A DNA stretch of 64,000 bases, from assembly GCF_947495675.1 (NCBI RefSeq), contig NZ_CANLZX010000001.1, positions 330,035 to 394,034 on the forward strand. The letters run 5' to 3'. The stretch comes from an uncultured Algibacter sp. (lineage in GTDB: Bacteria; Bacteroidota; Bacteroidia; Flavobacteriales; Flavobacteriaceae). Shown piece after piece: positions 24,406-33,838 of the stretch. The translations under genes and the position numbers were made by a program. The notes below the pieces were generated by a model. It was not told the DNA's origin and did not search any database. It saw only the letters and a program-made list of their open reading frames with translations. Numbering within the stretch: the first letter of the stretch is position 1; each line of letters opens with the position of its first letter.

Positions 24406-24963
24406 TTATACGGTCATGATTTCTTTTTCTTTATTATCGAAAAGCTCATCGACTTTTTTAACGTGATTATCTGTTATTTGTTGTATATCTATTTCTGCAT
24501 TTTTCTTTAAATCCTCAGATACATCGTCATTTTTTTTAACATCATTCATAGCGTCCTTACGTGCTGTTCTGATACTTACTTTCGCATCTTCAGCTTCAGC
24601 TTTTGCTTGTTTTGCTAAATCTTTACGACGTTCTTCAGTTAATGGTGGTACATTAATAATTATAGTTTCACCATTATTCATTGGGTTAAAGCCAAGATTT
24701 GCGTAGGCAATACCACGTTCAATTTCTTGAAGCATACTTTTTTCCCAAGGTTGAACAGTAATTGTTCTTCCATCAGGCGTATTTACATTGGCTACTTGAC
24801 TAAGAGGTGTTTGCGTACCGTAATAATCAACCATAACACTTCCTAACATTGCTGGACTTGCTTTACCAGCTCTAATATTTAAAAATTGTTTTTTAAGATG
24901 CACAATAGCATTATCCATTGCTTCTTTTGTGCTGTCTAATATAAATTGTATGTCTTCGTTCAT
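24406..24963 (-). CDS. frr: Ribosome recycling factor
   Basis: The protein has 185 residues, the usual length. The three-helix bundle shows the conserved 'LNIRAGKASPAMLGSVMVDYYG' region (quoted in part: IRAGKASPAML) and 'INVPPLTEERRKDLAKQ'. With EF-G it splits the post-termination ribosome. It follows pyrH by 54 nt in the usual pyrH-frr order. Confidence 0.98.
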   Translation of the reverse strand: MNEDIQFILDSTKEAMDNAIVHLKKQFLNIRAGKASPAMLGSVMVDYYGTQTPLSQVANVNTPDGRTITVQPWEKSMLQEIERGIAYANLGFNPMNNGETIIINVPPLTEERRKDLAKQAKAEAEDAKVSIRTARKDAMNDVKKNDDVSEDLKKNAEIDIQQITDNHVKKVDELFDNKEKEIMTV

Positions 24964-25017
24964 TGTCTTAAACTTTTTTTCAAATTATATATGCTTGTTC
25001 AAAAACTAGGCCAATTA

Positions 25018-25725
25018 TTATACGTTTACAACGGTACCAATATTATCCCCAGAAACAACTTTTAGTAAGTTTCCTTTTTTGTTCATATCGAAAACAATAA
25101 TTGGTAATTTATTTTCTTGACTTAGTGTAAATGCAGTTGTATCCATTACTTTTAAGCCTTTCCTTAAAACATCATCAAAAGAGATTGAACTGAATTTTAC
25201 AGCAGTATCATCTTTTTCAGGATCTGTATTATAGATTCCATCAACGCGTGTGCCTTTTAAAATCACATCTGCTTCAATTTCTATAGCACGTAAAACGGCA
25301 GCAGAATCTGTGGTAAAATAAGGATTTCCGGTACCACCACCAAAAATAACAACACGCCCTTTTTCTAAATGACGCATAGCTTTTCTTCTAATAAAAGGTT
25401 CTGCTACTTCATTAATTTTAATAGCTGTTTGTAAACGTGTTGGAATATTAGCATCTTCTAAAGCACCTTGTAAAGCTAAACCATTAATAACGGTAGCTAG
25501 CATACCCATATAATCTCCTTGAACACGATCCATACCTTTGCTAGCACCTGCAACACCTCTAAAAATGTTTCCGCCTCCAATAACTATAGCAACTTCAATG
25601 CCTTTGTCTGTAATAGTTTTAATATCATTTGCATATTCAGCTAATCGATCTGGATCAATACCATATTGGCGTTCTCCCATTAAAGCTTCACCAGATAGTT
25701 TTAGAAGTATTCTTTTATATTTCAT
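25018..25725 (-). CDS. pyrH: UMP kinase
   Basis: The protein has 235 residues of the amino-acid kinase fold: '[13 protein letters not shown]' at the N-terminus, '[10 protein letters not shown]', and '[19 protein letters not shown]' in the middle. It phosphorylates UMP to UDP in pyrimidine nucleotide synthesis. A terminator separates it from tsf, so it likely has its own promoter and is transcribed with frr. Confidence 0.98.
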   Translation of the reverse strand: MKYKRILLKLSGEALMGERQYGIDPDRLAEYANDIKTITDKGIEVAIVIGGGNIFRGVAGASKGMDRVQGDYMGMLATVINGLALQGALEDANIPTRLQTAIKINEVAEPFIRRKAMRHLEKGRVVIFGGGTGNPYFTTDSAAVLRAIEIEADVILKGTRVDGIYNTDPEKDDTAVKFSSISFDDVLRKGLKVMDTTAFTLSQENKLPIIVFDMNKKGNLLKVVSGDNIGTVVNV

Positions 25726-25817
25726 TGGTAATTTATATTTAGTTTTTGAGGTTTGACAAAGCTACACATTTTTTTTATTTTTTGAATTTATATAAAACGC
25801 GATTTTGTTAAATAAAA

Positions 25818-25848
25818 AAACCACTATTCTAATTTAGAATAGTGGTTT
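25818..25848 (-). terminator. Intrinsic terminator after tsf
   Basis: A 13-bp stem (AAACCACTATTCT / AGAATAGTGGTTT) with a 5-nt loop is followed on the minus strand by seven T residues. It lies 35 nt after the tsf stop and ends the ribosomal protein operon. Confidence 0.9.
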
Positions 25849-25882
25849 AATTTATTTTGAGTTTTCGATTAAGCGGAATATA

Positions 25883-26857
25883 CTAACCTACAGAAGCACG
25901 TTTGAAACCTGAGATTTCAACTTCTCCATATGATGAAACATATTCTGCAACAGTTTTCTTTTCATCTTTGATAAACTTTTGATCTAAAAGACATTGTTCT
26001 TGATCTAAAGTAGTATTATCAGAAATAAAACGCTCCATTTTTCCTGGTAAAATTCTATCCCAAATTTGTTCTGGTTTACCTTCTGCTTTTAATTCTGCTT
26101 TTGCAGCTTCTTCAGCTTCAGCAATAACTTCAGGAGTTAATTGAGCCATAGAAATATATTTAGGTACGTTTTTAAGAGTTTTACCTAAACGTCCTAATTC
26201 AATATTATCTTTTTCAATAACTGCAATTCTAGCTTCAGTTTCTGATGCTACGAATGCAGGATCAAAATCTTTATAAGATAAAGAAGTTGCACCCATTGAA
26301 GCAACTTGCATTGCTACATCTTTAACTAAAACATCGGCGTTATCAACTTTTGCAGTTAATCCAACTAAAGCAGCAATTTTGTTAATGTGTACATAAGTAC
26401 CAACATAAGCAGCTTCTAATTTCTCAAAAGCGTTGATTTCTAATTTTTCACCAACAACACCAGTTTGTTCAACTAATTTATCTGCAACAGTCATACCTCC
26501 AAAATCGGCAGCTAAAAATTCTTCTTTAGAAGAAGTTCCTAAAGCGATTTCTGCTAATTGATTTGCTAATGCTAAAAAGTTTTCGTTTTTACCAACAAAA
26601 TCGGTTTCACATCCTAAAACAATAGCAACACCTTCAGTTTGGTCTGCATTTATTTTAGAAACAGCTGCACCTTCAGAAGAATCTCTATCGGCTCTTTTTT
26701 CAGCTACTTTTTGTCCTTTTTTACGAAGCACTTCAATGGCTTTATCAAAATTACCTTCAGCTTCTACTAAAGCTTTTTTGCAATCCATCATACCTGCACC
26801 AGTTGCTTGTCTTAATTTATTAACCTCTTGGGCTGTAACTTTTACTGTAGTACTCAT
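25883..26857 (-). CDS. tsf: Translation elongation factor Ts
   Basis: The protein has 324 residues. The N-terminal UBA-like module is clear ('VNKLRQATGAGMMDCKKALVE'-type, beginning TAQEVNKLRQ), followed by the 'CETDFVGKNENF' signature. It is somewhat longer than the E. coli protein (283), with the extra length in the second half of the core. It exchanges GDP on EF-Tu. It lies 86 nt after rpsB. An 8-bp inverted repeat (AAGTCGTT / AACGACTT, 26876-26921) lies in that gap. Confidence 0.97.
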   Translation of the reverse strand: MSTTVKVTAQEVNKLRQATGAGMMDCKKALVEAEGNFDKAIEVLRKKGQKVAEKRADRDSSEGAAVSKINADQTEGVAIVLGCETDFVGKNENFLALANQLAEIALGTSSKEEFLAADFGGMTVADKLVEQTGVVGEKLEINAFEKLEAAYVGTYVHINKIAALVGLTAKVDNADVLVKDVAMQVASMGATSLSYKDFDPAFVASETEARIAVIEKDNIELGRLGKTLKNVPKYISMAQLTPEVIAEAEEAAKAELKAEGKPEQIWDRILPGKMERFISDNTTLDQEQCLLDQKFIKDEKKTVAEYVSSYGEVEISGFKRASVG

Positions 26858-26943
26858 AGTAGTTATAATTTAAAAAAGTCGTTCAATATAATTTTCAATA
26901 AAGAAAAGAATTAAACGACTTAATTATGTTTTATTAATGTTAT

Positions 26944-27732
26944 TTATTCTTCTTCTTCAGCTACAGCTTTTTTAGCTGGTGCTGCTTTTGCTTTAGGAGC
27001 CTCTTTTTTAGGAGCTTCTTTAGCAGAAGCCGAAGCTTCTTTTTCAGCTTTACGTTCTGCTAATCCACCAGATACTGCAGATGCTACATGCGTTAAGATT
27101 TTATCAATCGATTTAGAAGCGTCATCATTTGCAGGGATAACATAATCAACTTGACGTGGGTCAGAGTTGGTATCAACCATTGCAAAAATAGGAATGTTTA
27201 ATTTTTGAGCTTCTTTAATCGCGATATGCTCACGCTTAATATCTACAACAAATAAAGCACCTGGTAAACGTGTCATATCGCTTATAGAACCTAAGTTTTT
27301 CTCTAACTTAGCTCTTAAACGATCAACTTGTAAACGCTCTTTTTTAGACAATGTCATGAAAGTACCGTCTTTCTTCATTCTATCAATAGAAGCCATTTTT
27401 TTAACCGCTTTTCTAATAGTAACAAAGTTAGTCAACATTCCGCCTGGCCATCTTTCTGTAATGTAAGGCATGTTAATTTCGCCAGCTTTTTCAGCAACAA
27501 TATCTTTTGCTTGTTTTTTTGTTGCAACGAATAAAATTTTACGTCCAGAAGCTGCAATTTTTGCAAGTGCTGCTCCAGCTTCATCAATTTTAGCCGCTGT
27601 TTTGTAAAGGTTTATAATATGAATGCCGTTACGCTCCATATAAACGTAAGGAGCCATATTTGGATCCCACTTACGTGTAAGGTGTCCAAAGTGTACACCT
27701 GCTTCAAGTAATTCTTTTACTTCTACTGCCAT
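26944..27732 (-). CDS. rpsB: 30S ribosomal protein S2
   Basis: The protein has 262 residues. It starts with 'LLEAGVHFGHLTRKWDPNM' and contains 'GGMLTNFVTI' and the Lys/Arg-rich 'RDVKREH'-like region (VDIKREHIAI). A C-terminal tail of about 35 residues rich in Ala, Lys and Glu extends beyond the usual core. A 187-nt structured leader separates it from rpsI. Confidence 0.98.
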   Translation of the reverse strand: MAVEVKELLEAGVHFGHLTRKWDPNMAPYVYMERNGIHIINLYKTAAKIDEAGAALAKIAASGRKILFVATKKQAKDIVAEKAGEINMPYITERWPGGMLTNFVTIRKAVKKMASIDRMKKDGTFMTLSKKERLQVDRLRAKLEKNLGSISDMTRLPGALFVVDIKREHIAIKEAQKLNIPIFAMVDTNSDPRQVDYVIPANDDASKSIDKILTHVASAVSGGLAERKAEKEASASAKEAPKKEAPKAKAAPAKKAVAEEEE

Positions 27733-27919
27733 TTTGTAATAGTTTACGTTCTGTTGAATAGCAATGATTAAGTGGTCATTAAATTCGCCTTAACCATTTA
27801 GATGCTAAACTAAATCCTGCCTTTTCAGGCTAGGACAACAATAACTGTTTTAATTTATTTTTATGATTTGAAAATGATAAAGAAATCTGTAATACAGATC
27901 CTGAACCAAGTCCAGGATA
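27733..27919 (-). promoter_or_regulatory. Structured leader upstream of rpsB
   Basis: Read on the minus strand, this gap folds into at least three hairpins: ATCCTG / CAGGAT; ATCTGT / ACAGAT; and a GAAA-loop hairpin (TCCT-A-GCCT / AGGC-A... pairing with AGGA) near 27815-27835. There is no T run, so it is not a simple terminator. It could be an S2 autoregulatory leader or a processing site. Confidence 0.45.
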
Positions 27920-28306
27920 TTAACGTTTTGAGAATTGAAACTTCTTACGAGCTTTCTTCTGACCGAATTTCTTACGTTCAACCATTCTTGGATCTCTTGT
28001 TAATAAACCTTCTGGCTTAAGTGTTAATCTGTTTTCAGCATCAACTTCGCACATTGCACGAGAAATTGCTAAACGAACAGCTTCTGCTTGTCCAGTAATA
28101 CCACCTCCATATACATTTACTGTAATATCAAAGTTGGCGTCATTGTTAGTCAAAACTAAAGGTTGTTTTACTTTGTACTGTAAAGTAGCAGTAGTAAAAT
28201 AATTAGCTAAGTCTTTTTTATTGATTGTAATGTTACCTTTTCCTGGGGCAACATAAGCGCGCGCAACAGCCGTTTTTCTACGGCCAATTTTGTGAATTAC
28301 TTCCAT
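27920..28306 (-). CDS. rpsI: 30S ribosomal protein S9
   Basis: The protein has 128 residues with the family start 'IGRRKTAVARAYV'. The basic C-terminal tail ends in FQFSKR, matching the conserved terminal Lys-Arg that reaches the P-site tRNA. It starts 1 nt after the rplM stop, so translation is probably coupled. Confidence 0.99.
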   Translation of the reverse strand: MEVIHKIGRRKTAVARAYVAPGKGNITINKKDLANYFTTATLQYKVKQPLVLTNNDANFDITVNVYGGGITGQAEAVRLAISRAMCEVDAENRLTLKPEGLLTRDPRMVERKKFGQKKARKKFQFSKR

Positions 28307-28307
28307 G

Positions 28308-28763
28308 TTATTTAAATTCTTCTAGATTTATTGTTTTTGGCTTTTGAGCTGCATGTGCATGCTCTGTTCCAACAACAACTGTTAAATTACGGAATAAAGC
28401 AGCTCCTAATTTATTTTTAGGTAACATGCCTTTAACCGCTTTTTCTACTACTCTTGCAGGATCTTTTCCGTACAATTCTGTAGCAGTTAAACTTTTTTGA
28501 CCTCCTGGATATCCGGTGTGACGAATGTATGACTTGTCAGTCCATTTGTTACCAGATAACGTGATTTTCTCTGCATTGATAATAATAACATTATCTCCAC
28601 AATCAACATGAGGTGTGAAATTTGGCTTGTGTTTACCTCTAATAAGTTTTGCAACTTTAGAAGCTAAACGACCAAGCGCTTGACCTTCAGCATCAACCAA
28701 AACCCACTCCTTATTTACAGTAGCTTTGTTTGCTGAAATCGTTTTGTAGCTTAATGTGTCCAC
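28308..28763 (-). CDS. rplM: 50S ribosomal protein L13
   Basis: The protein has 151 residues with '[22 protein letters not shown]' (first half) and '[13 protein letters not shown]', the L13 hallmarks. It is the first gene of rplM-rpsI-rpsB-tsf, behind a consensus promoter. Confidence 0.99.
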   Translation of the reverse strand: MDTLSYKTISANKATVNKEWVLVDAEGQALGRLASKVAKLIRGKHKPNFTPHVDCGDNVIIINAEKITLSGNKWTDKSYIRHTGYPGGQKSLTATELYGKDPARVVEKAVKGMLPKNKLGAALFRNLTVVVGTEHAHAAQKPKTINLEEFK

Positions 28764-28810
28764 ACTTTGATTTTTTAATTATTAAACATTCCTCTCTCAA
28801 AAAGAGTTTG

Positions 28811-28841
28811 CAAATTTACGATTATATATTTGATTACCAAA
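28811..28841 (-). promoter_or_regulatory. Consensus promoter of the rplM operon
   Basis: On the minus strand TTTG (28838-28841), a 19-nt spacer and TAAATTTG (28811-28818) give a full Bacteroidota -33/-7 match. The start point would be near 28806, leaving a leader of about 43 nt with a small hairpin. Confidence 0.75.
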
Positions 28842-28895
28842 CCTAGATAAAGGTTTTTTTATGCTTGAAAATCAGGTAGCTGCAACTTTAAAAAA

Positions 28896-29858
28896 TTAAC
28901 TGCTAAAAGTAGCTCGCTGCAACCTGTCGTTAATTGATTTTCCTAATTCTATATCGGGGAAGCGTTCTGCAATTATTACATCAAGGTTTTCTCGATCTAA
29001 TTCATGCATTGCATCGTATAATTTTGAAGCAGCTTCAGTCATATTACCTGTTGATGATAATATAATTTGAGTTGTTACATTTGCATCTTTAAACCCATCC
29101 TTGAAAATAAGAAGACCAATACGCTTTCCAGAGTGTTTTTTTATTTCTTCAACAACATTACTTGTTAAATAAGTTCGTGTGGTAGGAGCATAATGTCTTT
29201 CTAGCATTCCTGGAGCATCCGGACTTTGCTCTTTTTTGTTTTTAATGATTACTTTGCCAACAACAGCCTCAATATCTTCTAGAGCTAAAGCACCTAAGCG
29301 ATAAATAATAGGTTCGTCATTTTCAAAACCCACAATAGTTGATTCAATACCATTTGTACAGGCGCCGCCATCTAAAACCATTTCTATTTCATTTTTAAAA
29401 TAGTTTTCTACGTGTTCGGGTTTAGTTGGGCTAATACTTCCAAATGGATTGGCACTTGGTGCAGCCAATGGGAAAGGTAGTTTATCTAACAGTTTTAGTG
29501 TTAAAGAGTGGTTAGGCACACGCACAGCAACAGTATCTTTACCTGCGGTTATTAAATCTGGTATTGTAGTTTGCTTTTTTAACACCATGGTTAAAGACCC
29601 TGGCCAAAAGGCTTTAGCTAGAAGTTTTGCTTTTTCTGGTACATAACTTGCTATATTTTCTAAATCACTAGCAGATGGAATATGAACAATTAGAGGATTG
29701 AAAAAGGGGCGTTTTTTTGTTGTAAAAATACTATTGATGGCTTCTTTACTATATATATTGCCGGCTAAACCATATACTGTTTCTGTTGGTATAGCAACTA
29801 CTTTATTAGCTTTTAATAGTTCAATGGCTCTTGATATGTCTTTTGATATAATACTCAT
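28896..29858 (-). CDS. L-threonylcarbamoyladenylate synthase (Sua5 type)
   Basis: The protein has 320 residues from the ATG at 29858 (the frame also has a TTG two codons earlier). The N-terminal YrdC/TsaC domain is visible ('VVAIPTETVYGLAGN', 'KRPFFNPLIVH', 'APSANPFGSISPT'). A linker with 'SPDAPGMLERHYAP' leads to the C-terminal Sua5 domain, so this is the long form. It makes TC-AMP for the t6A37 modification of tRNAs. It is divergent from the ABC-F gene. Confidence 0.95.
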   Translation of the reverse strand: MSIISKDISRAIELLKANKVVAIPTETVYGLAGNIYSKEAINSIFTTKKRPFFNPLIVHIPSASDLENIASYVPEKAKLLAKAFWPGSLTMVLKKQTTIPDLITAGKDTVAVRVPNHSLTLKLLDKLPFPLAAPSANPFGSISPTKPEHVENYFKNEIEMVLDGGACTNGIESTIVGFENDEPIIYRLGALALEDIEAVVGKVIIKNKKEQSPDAPGMLERHYAPTTRTYLTSNVVEEIKKHSGKRIGLLIFKDGFKDANVTTQIILSSTGNMTEAASKLYDAMHELDRENLDVIIAERFPDIELGKSINDRLQRATFSS

Positions 29859-29941
29859 AGTCAATTAAAACAGTTTGCAAAATTACTTAAAAAATTGGTG
29901 TTATAAAGTCTATTATTAATTTAAACAAAATCAAGTAATAG

Positions 29942-29975
29942 TTTGCTTAACAATGCAAGGCTTTTACTAGTTTTG
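29942..29975 (+). promoter_or_regulatory. Promoter of the ABC-F gene
   Basis: TTTG at 29942-29945, a 22-nt spacer and TAGTTTTG at 29968-29975 match the Bacteroidota -33/-7 pair. They lie just before the ATG at 29995. Confidence 0.6.
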
Positions 29976-29994
29976 CAACTTTAAAATTTTGATT

Positions 29995-31629
29995 ATGATT
30001 TCAATAGATAATTTAGCGGTAGAGTTTAGTGGACATACCTTATTTAGTGATGTGTCTTTTACTATTAATGAAAATGATAAGATTGCCCTTATGGGAAAGA
30101 ATGGTGCCGGTAAATCTACCATGATGAAAATTATTGCTGGTGTACAAAACGCTTCTCGTGGCAATGTACGATATCCAAAAGAGGCTGTAATAGCTTATTT
30201 GCCCCAGCATCTATTAACAGAAGACGATACAACTGTTTTAGATGAAGCTTCGAAGGCTTTTAGTCATGTGTTTAACATGAAAAAAGAAATGGATGACTTA
30301 AACAAGCAACTAGAAACGAGGACCGATTATGAGTCTGATGCTTACATGAAAATTATTGAGCGCGTATCAGAGTTAGGTGAAAAGTATTATGCGCTTGAAG
30401 ATGTAAATTACGATGCCGAGGTTGAAAAAGCTTTAAAGGGCTTAGGTTTTAAACAAGAGGATTTTACAAGACAAACCAATGAGTTTAGTGGTGGATGGCG
30501 AATGCGTATTGAATTGGCTAAAATTTTATTACAAAAACCAGATTTAATTTTATTAGATGAGCCTACCAACCATATAGATATTGAATCTGTAATTTGGTTG
30601 GAAGATTTTTTAGTAAATAAAGCTAAAGCTGTGGTTGTTATATCTCATGATAAAGCTTTTATTGATAATATAACCAATAGAACCATTGAGGTTACTATGG
30701 GAAAAATTTACGATTACAAAGCAAATTATTCACACTATTTACAATTACGAGAAGAGCGAAGAGCACATCAAATTAAGGCTTTCGAAGAACAGAAAAAATT
30801 TATAGCAGATAATCAGGCATTTATTGACAGGTTTAAAGGAACGTTTTCTAAAACTAACCAAGTAAATTCTAGAGAACGTATGCTAGAAAAGTTAGAAATT
30901 ATTGAAATTGATGATGTTGATACATCGGCCTTAAAGTTGCGTTTTCCAAAAACACAACGTTCTGGTGATTACCCTGTAATTGTAAAAGAAGTGTCCAAAT
31001 CTTATGACGATCATGTAGTTTTTAATAATGCCAGCATGACTATATCTCGAGGTGAAAAAGTATGTTTTGTTGGAAGAAATGGTGAAGGAAAATCAACCAT
31101 GATTAAAGCTATTTTAAACGAGATTGATGTAGAGGGCGAGTGTGCTTTAGGTCATAATGTTAAAGTTGGGTATTTTGCTCAAAACCAAGCAGCTTTGTTA
31201 GATGAAAGTTTAACCGTTTTTCAAACCGTTGATGAAATTGCACAAGGAGATGTTAGAAAACAATTAAAAAACATTTTAGGACGCTTTATGTTTAAAGGTG
31301 ATGCTATAGATAAAAAAGTAAGTGTGCTTTCTGGAGGAGAAAAAACCAGATTAGCCATGGTGAAATTACTTTTAGAGCCTGTTAATTTATTAATTCTAGA
31401 TGAGCCTACAAACCACCTAGATTTAAAATCGAAGGATGTTTTAAAAGAAGCTTTATTAGATTTTGATGGGACTTTGGTTTTGGTATCTCACGATCGTGAT
31501 TTTTTGCAAGGACTCTCTAATAAAGTATTTGAGTTTAAAGACCAACGTGTTATTGAGCATTTTGAAACTATTGATGCGTTTTTAGAACGTAATAGGATAG
31601 AAAGTATTAAAGCTATGGATTTAAATTAA
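29995..31629 (+). CDS. ABC-F family ATPase
   Basis: The protein has 544 residues from the ATG at 29995. Two ABC domains are visible. The first has Walker A GKNGAGKS and signature FSGGWRMR; the second has GRNGEGKS and LSGGEKTR. Both have LDEPTNH Walker B sites. A charged linker (P-site tRNA interaction motif) joins them and there are no membrane helices. ABC-F proteins act on the ribosome (EttA/Uup-like); which subfamily this is cannot be told by eye. Confidence 0.93.
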   Translation: MISIDNLAVEFSGHTLFSDVSFTINENDKIALMGKNGAGKSTMMKIIAGVQNASRGNVRYPKEAVIAYLPQHLLTEDDTTVLDEASKAFSHVFNMKKEMDDLNKQLETRTDYESDAYMKIIERVSELGEKYYALEDVNYDAEVEKALKGLGFKQEDFTRQTNEFSGGWRMRIELAKILLQKPDLILLDEPTNHIDIESVIWLEDFLVNKAKAVVVISHDKAFIDNITNRTIEVTMGKIYDYKANYSHYLQLREERRAHQIKAFEEQKKFIADNQAFIDRFKGTFSKTNQVNSRERMLEKLEIIEIDDVDTSALKLRFPKTQRSGDYPVIVKEVSKSYDDHVVFNNASMTISRGEKVCFVGRNGEGKSTMIKAILNEIDVEGECALGHNVKVGYFAQNQAALLDESLTVFQTVDEIAQGDVRKQLKNILGRFMFKGDAIDKKVSVLSGGEKTRLAMVKLLLEPVNLLILDEPTNHLDLKSKDVLKEALLDFDGTLVLVSHDRDFLQGLSNKVFEFKDQRVIEHFETIDAFLERNRIESIKAMDLN

Positions 31630-31679
31630 TATTATAGCAAGTATAAATTGGTTAGGGATAGTAGTGAAACATTTATGTT

Positions 31680-31712
31680 CATGAATTCTATTATTTATAA
31701 TAGAAAATCATG
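31680..31712. other. Hairpin between the ABC-F gene and ygiQ
   Basis: A 9-bp perfect stem (TTCTATTAT / ATAATAGAA, 2-nt loop) sits inside an outer CATGA / TCATG pairing. No strong T run follows on the plus strand, so it is a weak terminator at best. Confidence 0.5.
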
Positions 31713-31716
31713 AATA

Positions 31717-31786
31717 AAAACCCACGGCGAGGCACGAGTGAGGTCTTTTAATAAATAGCCCGACCCTTGGTAAACGCCCAAAATAA
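31717..31786. repeat. GC-rich intergenic block, possible dispersed repeat
   Basis: This stretch (starting AAAACCCACGGCGAGGCACG) is clearly richer in G and C than the flanking AT-rich spacer. It has no open frame. It looks like a unit of a dispersed intergenic repeat, but only one copy is in the window. Confidence 0.3.
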
Positions 31787-31819
31787 TTGCCTTTTAACGT
31801 ATTAGCATCAATTTTTGCT

Positions 31820-31827
31820 TATTTTTG
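31820..31827 (+). promoter_or_regulatory. -7 element of ygiQ
   Basis: TATTTTTG matches TAnnTTTG and ends 7 nt before the chosen ATG at 31835, so the leader would be only a few bases. Confidence 0.45.
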
Positions 31828-31834
31828 CAGTGCT

Positions 31835-33784
31835 ATGCAAGAATTAAAACTTTCAGATTGGTTACCTACCACAAACAAAGAGGTAAAAATACGCGGATGG
31901 GATGCGCTTGATGTTATCCTGTTTAGTGGCGATGCCTATGTGGATCATCCTTCGTTTGGCCCTGCTGTAATTGGCAGGATTTTAGAAAGTTATGGTTTGC
32001 GTGTTGCTATTGTACCACAACCCAATGTAAATGACAATTTACAAGATTTTATAAAGTTAGGTGCGCCAAAATTGTTTTTTGGAGTAACTGGTGGTTGCAT
32101 GGATCCTATGATTAGCAATTATAATGCAAACAAAAAACGTCGTGATAAAGATGCCTACACCCCAAATGGCGATATTGGATTTAGACCCGATTATGCAACA
32201 ACAGTATATTCTAATATTTTAAAGGAAAAATGGCCAGATGTACCGGTTTTAATTGGAGGAATTGAAGCATCTTTACGTCGTGTAACACATTACGATTATT
32301 GGAGTGATAAATTGATGCCTTCTATTTTAGAAAGCTCGAAAGCAGATATGTTAGTGTATGGCATGGGCGAGCAGCCTTTACGAGAGGTGGTACGTTTGTT
32401 GCAAAAAGGAGTACCATTTTCTAGTATTACGACTATTAAGCAAACTGCTGTTTTGTTGGATGCTGATGCTAAAATTCCAAAAAATAGTAATTGGGAGGAT
32501 GTTGAAATTGTATCTCATGAAACCTGTTTAAAGGATAAAAAGAAGTTTGCTTCTAATTTTAAAACCATAGAGCAGGAGAGTAATAAGTTGGCAGCACGAA
32601 GAATTTTTCAGAAGGTAGGCGATAAAACGTTGATGATTAATCCGCCTTATCCTACTATGACTGAAGATGAAATTGATGCATCTTTTGAGTTGCCTTATAC
32701 TAGAATGCCTCACCCAAAGTATAATAAGCGTGGGCCAATAGCTGCCTATGAAATGATTAAATTTTCTATAAACATTCATCGCGGATGTTTTGGAGGCTGT
32801 AGTTTCTGTACAATTTCTGCACATCAAGGAAAATTTATTGCATCTCGAAGTCAAGAATCTGTTTTACGTGAGGTAGATACGGTTGCTAATATGCCCGATT
32901 TTAAAGGGTATTTATCTGATATTGGAGGGCCTAGTGCTAATATGTATAAAATGAAAGGTAAGGTGCAGTCTATATGCGATAAGTGTGTGGCGCCTTCTTG
33001 TATTTCACCAGTTATTTGTAGTAACTTAGACACGTCTCATAAACCTTTAACCGAATTATATCAAGCGGTTGATAGCCATCCAAAGATTAAAAAATCTTTT
33101 ATTGGTAGTGGTATTCGACATGATATGTTGGTGCCAGAATTTAACAAAAATGCAGACCCAAAGGAACTTGATGCTTATACTGAAGAAGTCATGACAAAGC
33201 ATGTCTCTGGGCGCCTTAAAGTAGCACCAGAACATACTAGTGATCCGGTTTTAAAACTGATGCGTAAACCCTCGTTTAGCTATTTTCATAAATTTAAAGA
33301 GCGTTTTGATAAGATAAATATTGCTAAGGGCTTAAAGTTACAACTGATACCTTATTTTATTTCAAATCATCCAGCTTGTGAAGTTGAAGATATGGCAAAC
33401 CTAGCTGCCGAAACTAAGGATATGGGTTTCCAGTTAGAGCAAGTACAAGGCTTTACACCAACACCAATGACGGTGGCTACGGTTATTTATTATAGTGGTT
33501 ACCATCCTTACACACTTAAAAAAGTTAACACACCTATTACTAGAAAAGAAAAAGATGAGCAACATCGTTTTTTCTTTTGGTATAAAGATGAAAACAAAGC
33601 TTGGATTAAAAAGACTTTGAATAAACTTGGGCGTCAAGATTTATTAGATGTTCTTTTACCTGCTAAAACTGAAAAATGGCGAAAAAATAAACCTAGCGGA
33701 GATGCAAAACATACTTTTAATGATGCTATCCCTTTTAATAAACGAAAGAATAAGGCTAAGTTTAGACCAAAGAAAAAGAGATGA
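31835..33784 (+). CDS. YgiQ family radical SAM protein
   Basis: The protein has 649 residues from the ATG at 31835; the longer frame from 31787 crosses the promoter box. The N-terminal domain (DUF3393-like, 'LSDWLPTTNKEVKIRGWDALDV' start) precedes a radical SAM core with the cluster motif C-x3-C-x2-C in 'RGCFGGCSFCTISAHQG'. The C-terminal tail is rich in Lys and Arg. The function is not established; members are uncharacterised radical SAM enzymes. It is convergent with polA. Confidence 0.92.
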   Translation: MQELKLSDWLPTTNKEVKIRGWDALDVILFSGDAYVDHPSFGPAVIGRILESYGLRVAIVPQPNVNDNLQDFIKLGAPKLFFGVTGGCMDPMISNYNANKKRRDKDAYTPNGDIGFRPDYATTVYSNILKEKWPDVPVLIGGIEASLRRVTHYDYWSDKLMPSILESSKADMLVYGMGEQPLREVVRLLQKGVPFSSITTIKQTAVLLDADAKIPKNSNWEDVEIVSHETCLKDKKKFASNFKTIEQESNKLAARRIFQKVGDKTLMINPPYPTMTEDEIDASFELPYTRMPHPKYNKRGPIAAYEMIKFSINIHRGCFGGCSFCTISAHQGKFIASRSQESVLREVDTVANMPDFKGYLSDIGGPSANMYKMKGKVQSICDKCVAPSCISPVICSNLDTSHKPLTELYQAVDSHPKIKKSFIGSGIRHDMLVPEFNKNADPKELDAYTEEVMTKHVSGRLKVAPEHTSDPVLKLMRKPSFSYFHKFKERFDKINIAKGLKLQLIPYFISNHPACEVEDMANLAAETKDMGFQLEQVQGFTPTPMTVATVIYYSGYHPYTLKKVNTPITRKEKDEQHRFFFWYKDENKAWIKKTLNKLGRQDLLDVLLPAKTEKWRKNKPSGDAKHTFNDAIPFNKRKNKAKFRPKKKR

Positions 33785-33814
33785 TAAATTAATTAGTGTA
33801 TTAAGGTTGGGTGT

Positions 33815-33831
33815 AGCCCCCTTTAGGGGAC
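33815..33831. terminator. Hairpin between ygiQ and polA
   Basis: CCCC-TTTA-GGGG with partial flanking pairing lies between the two convergent stops. No clear T run follows, so it is a weak but plausible bidirectional terminator. Confidence 0.5.
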
Positions 33832-33838
33832 TTATATA

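Noticed and set aside
26876..26921. 8-bp inverted repeat between rpsB and tsf as a terminator
   Set aside because: The loop is about 30 nt and no T run follows; it may be a processing or weak regulatory structure only.
29449..29465. Sigma-54-like sequence (TTGGCACTTGGTGC)
   Set aside because: It lies inside the Sua5 coding region with wrong spacing to any start and matches the protein's codons; no gene follows on that strand.
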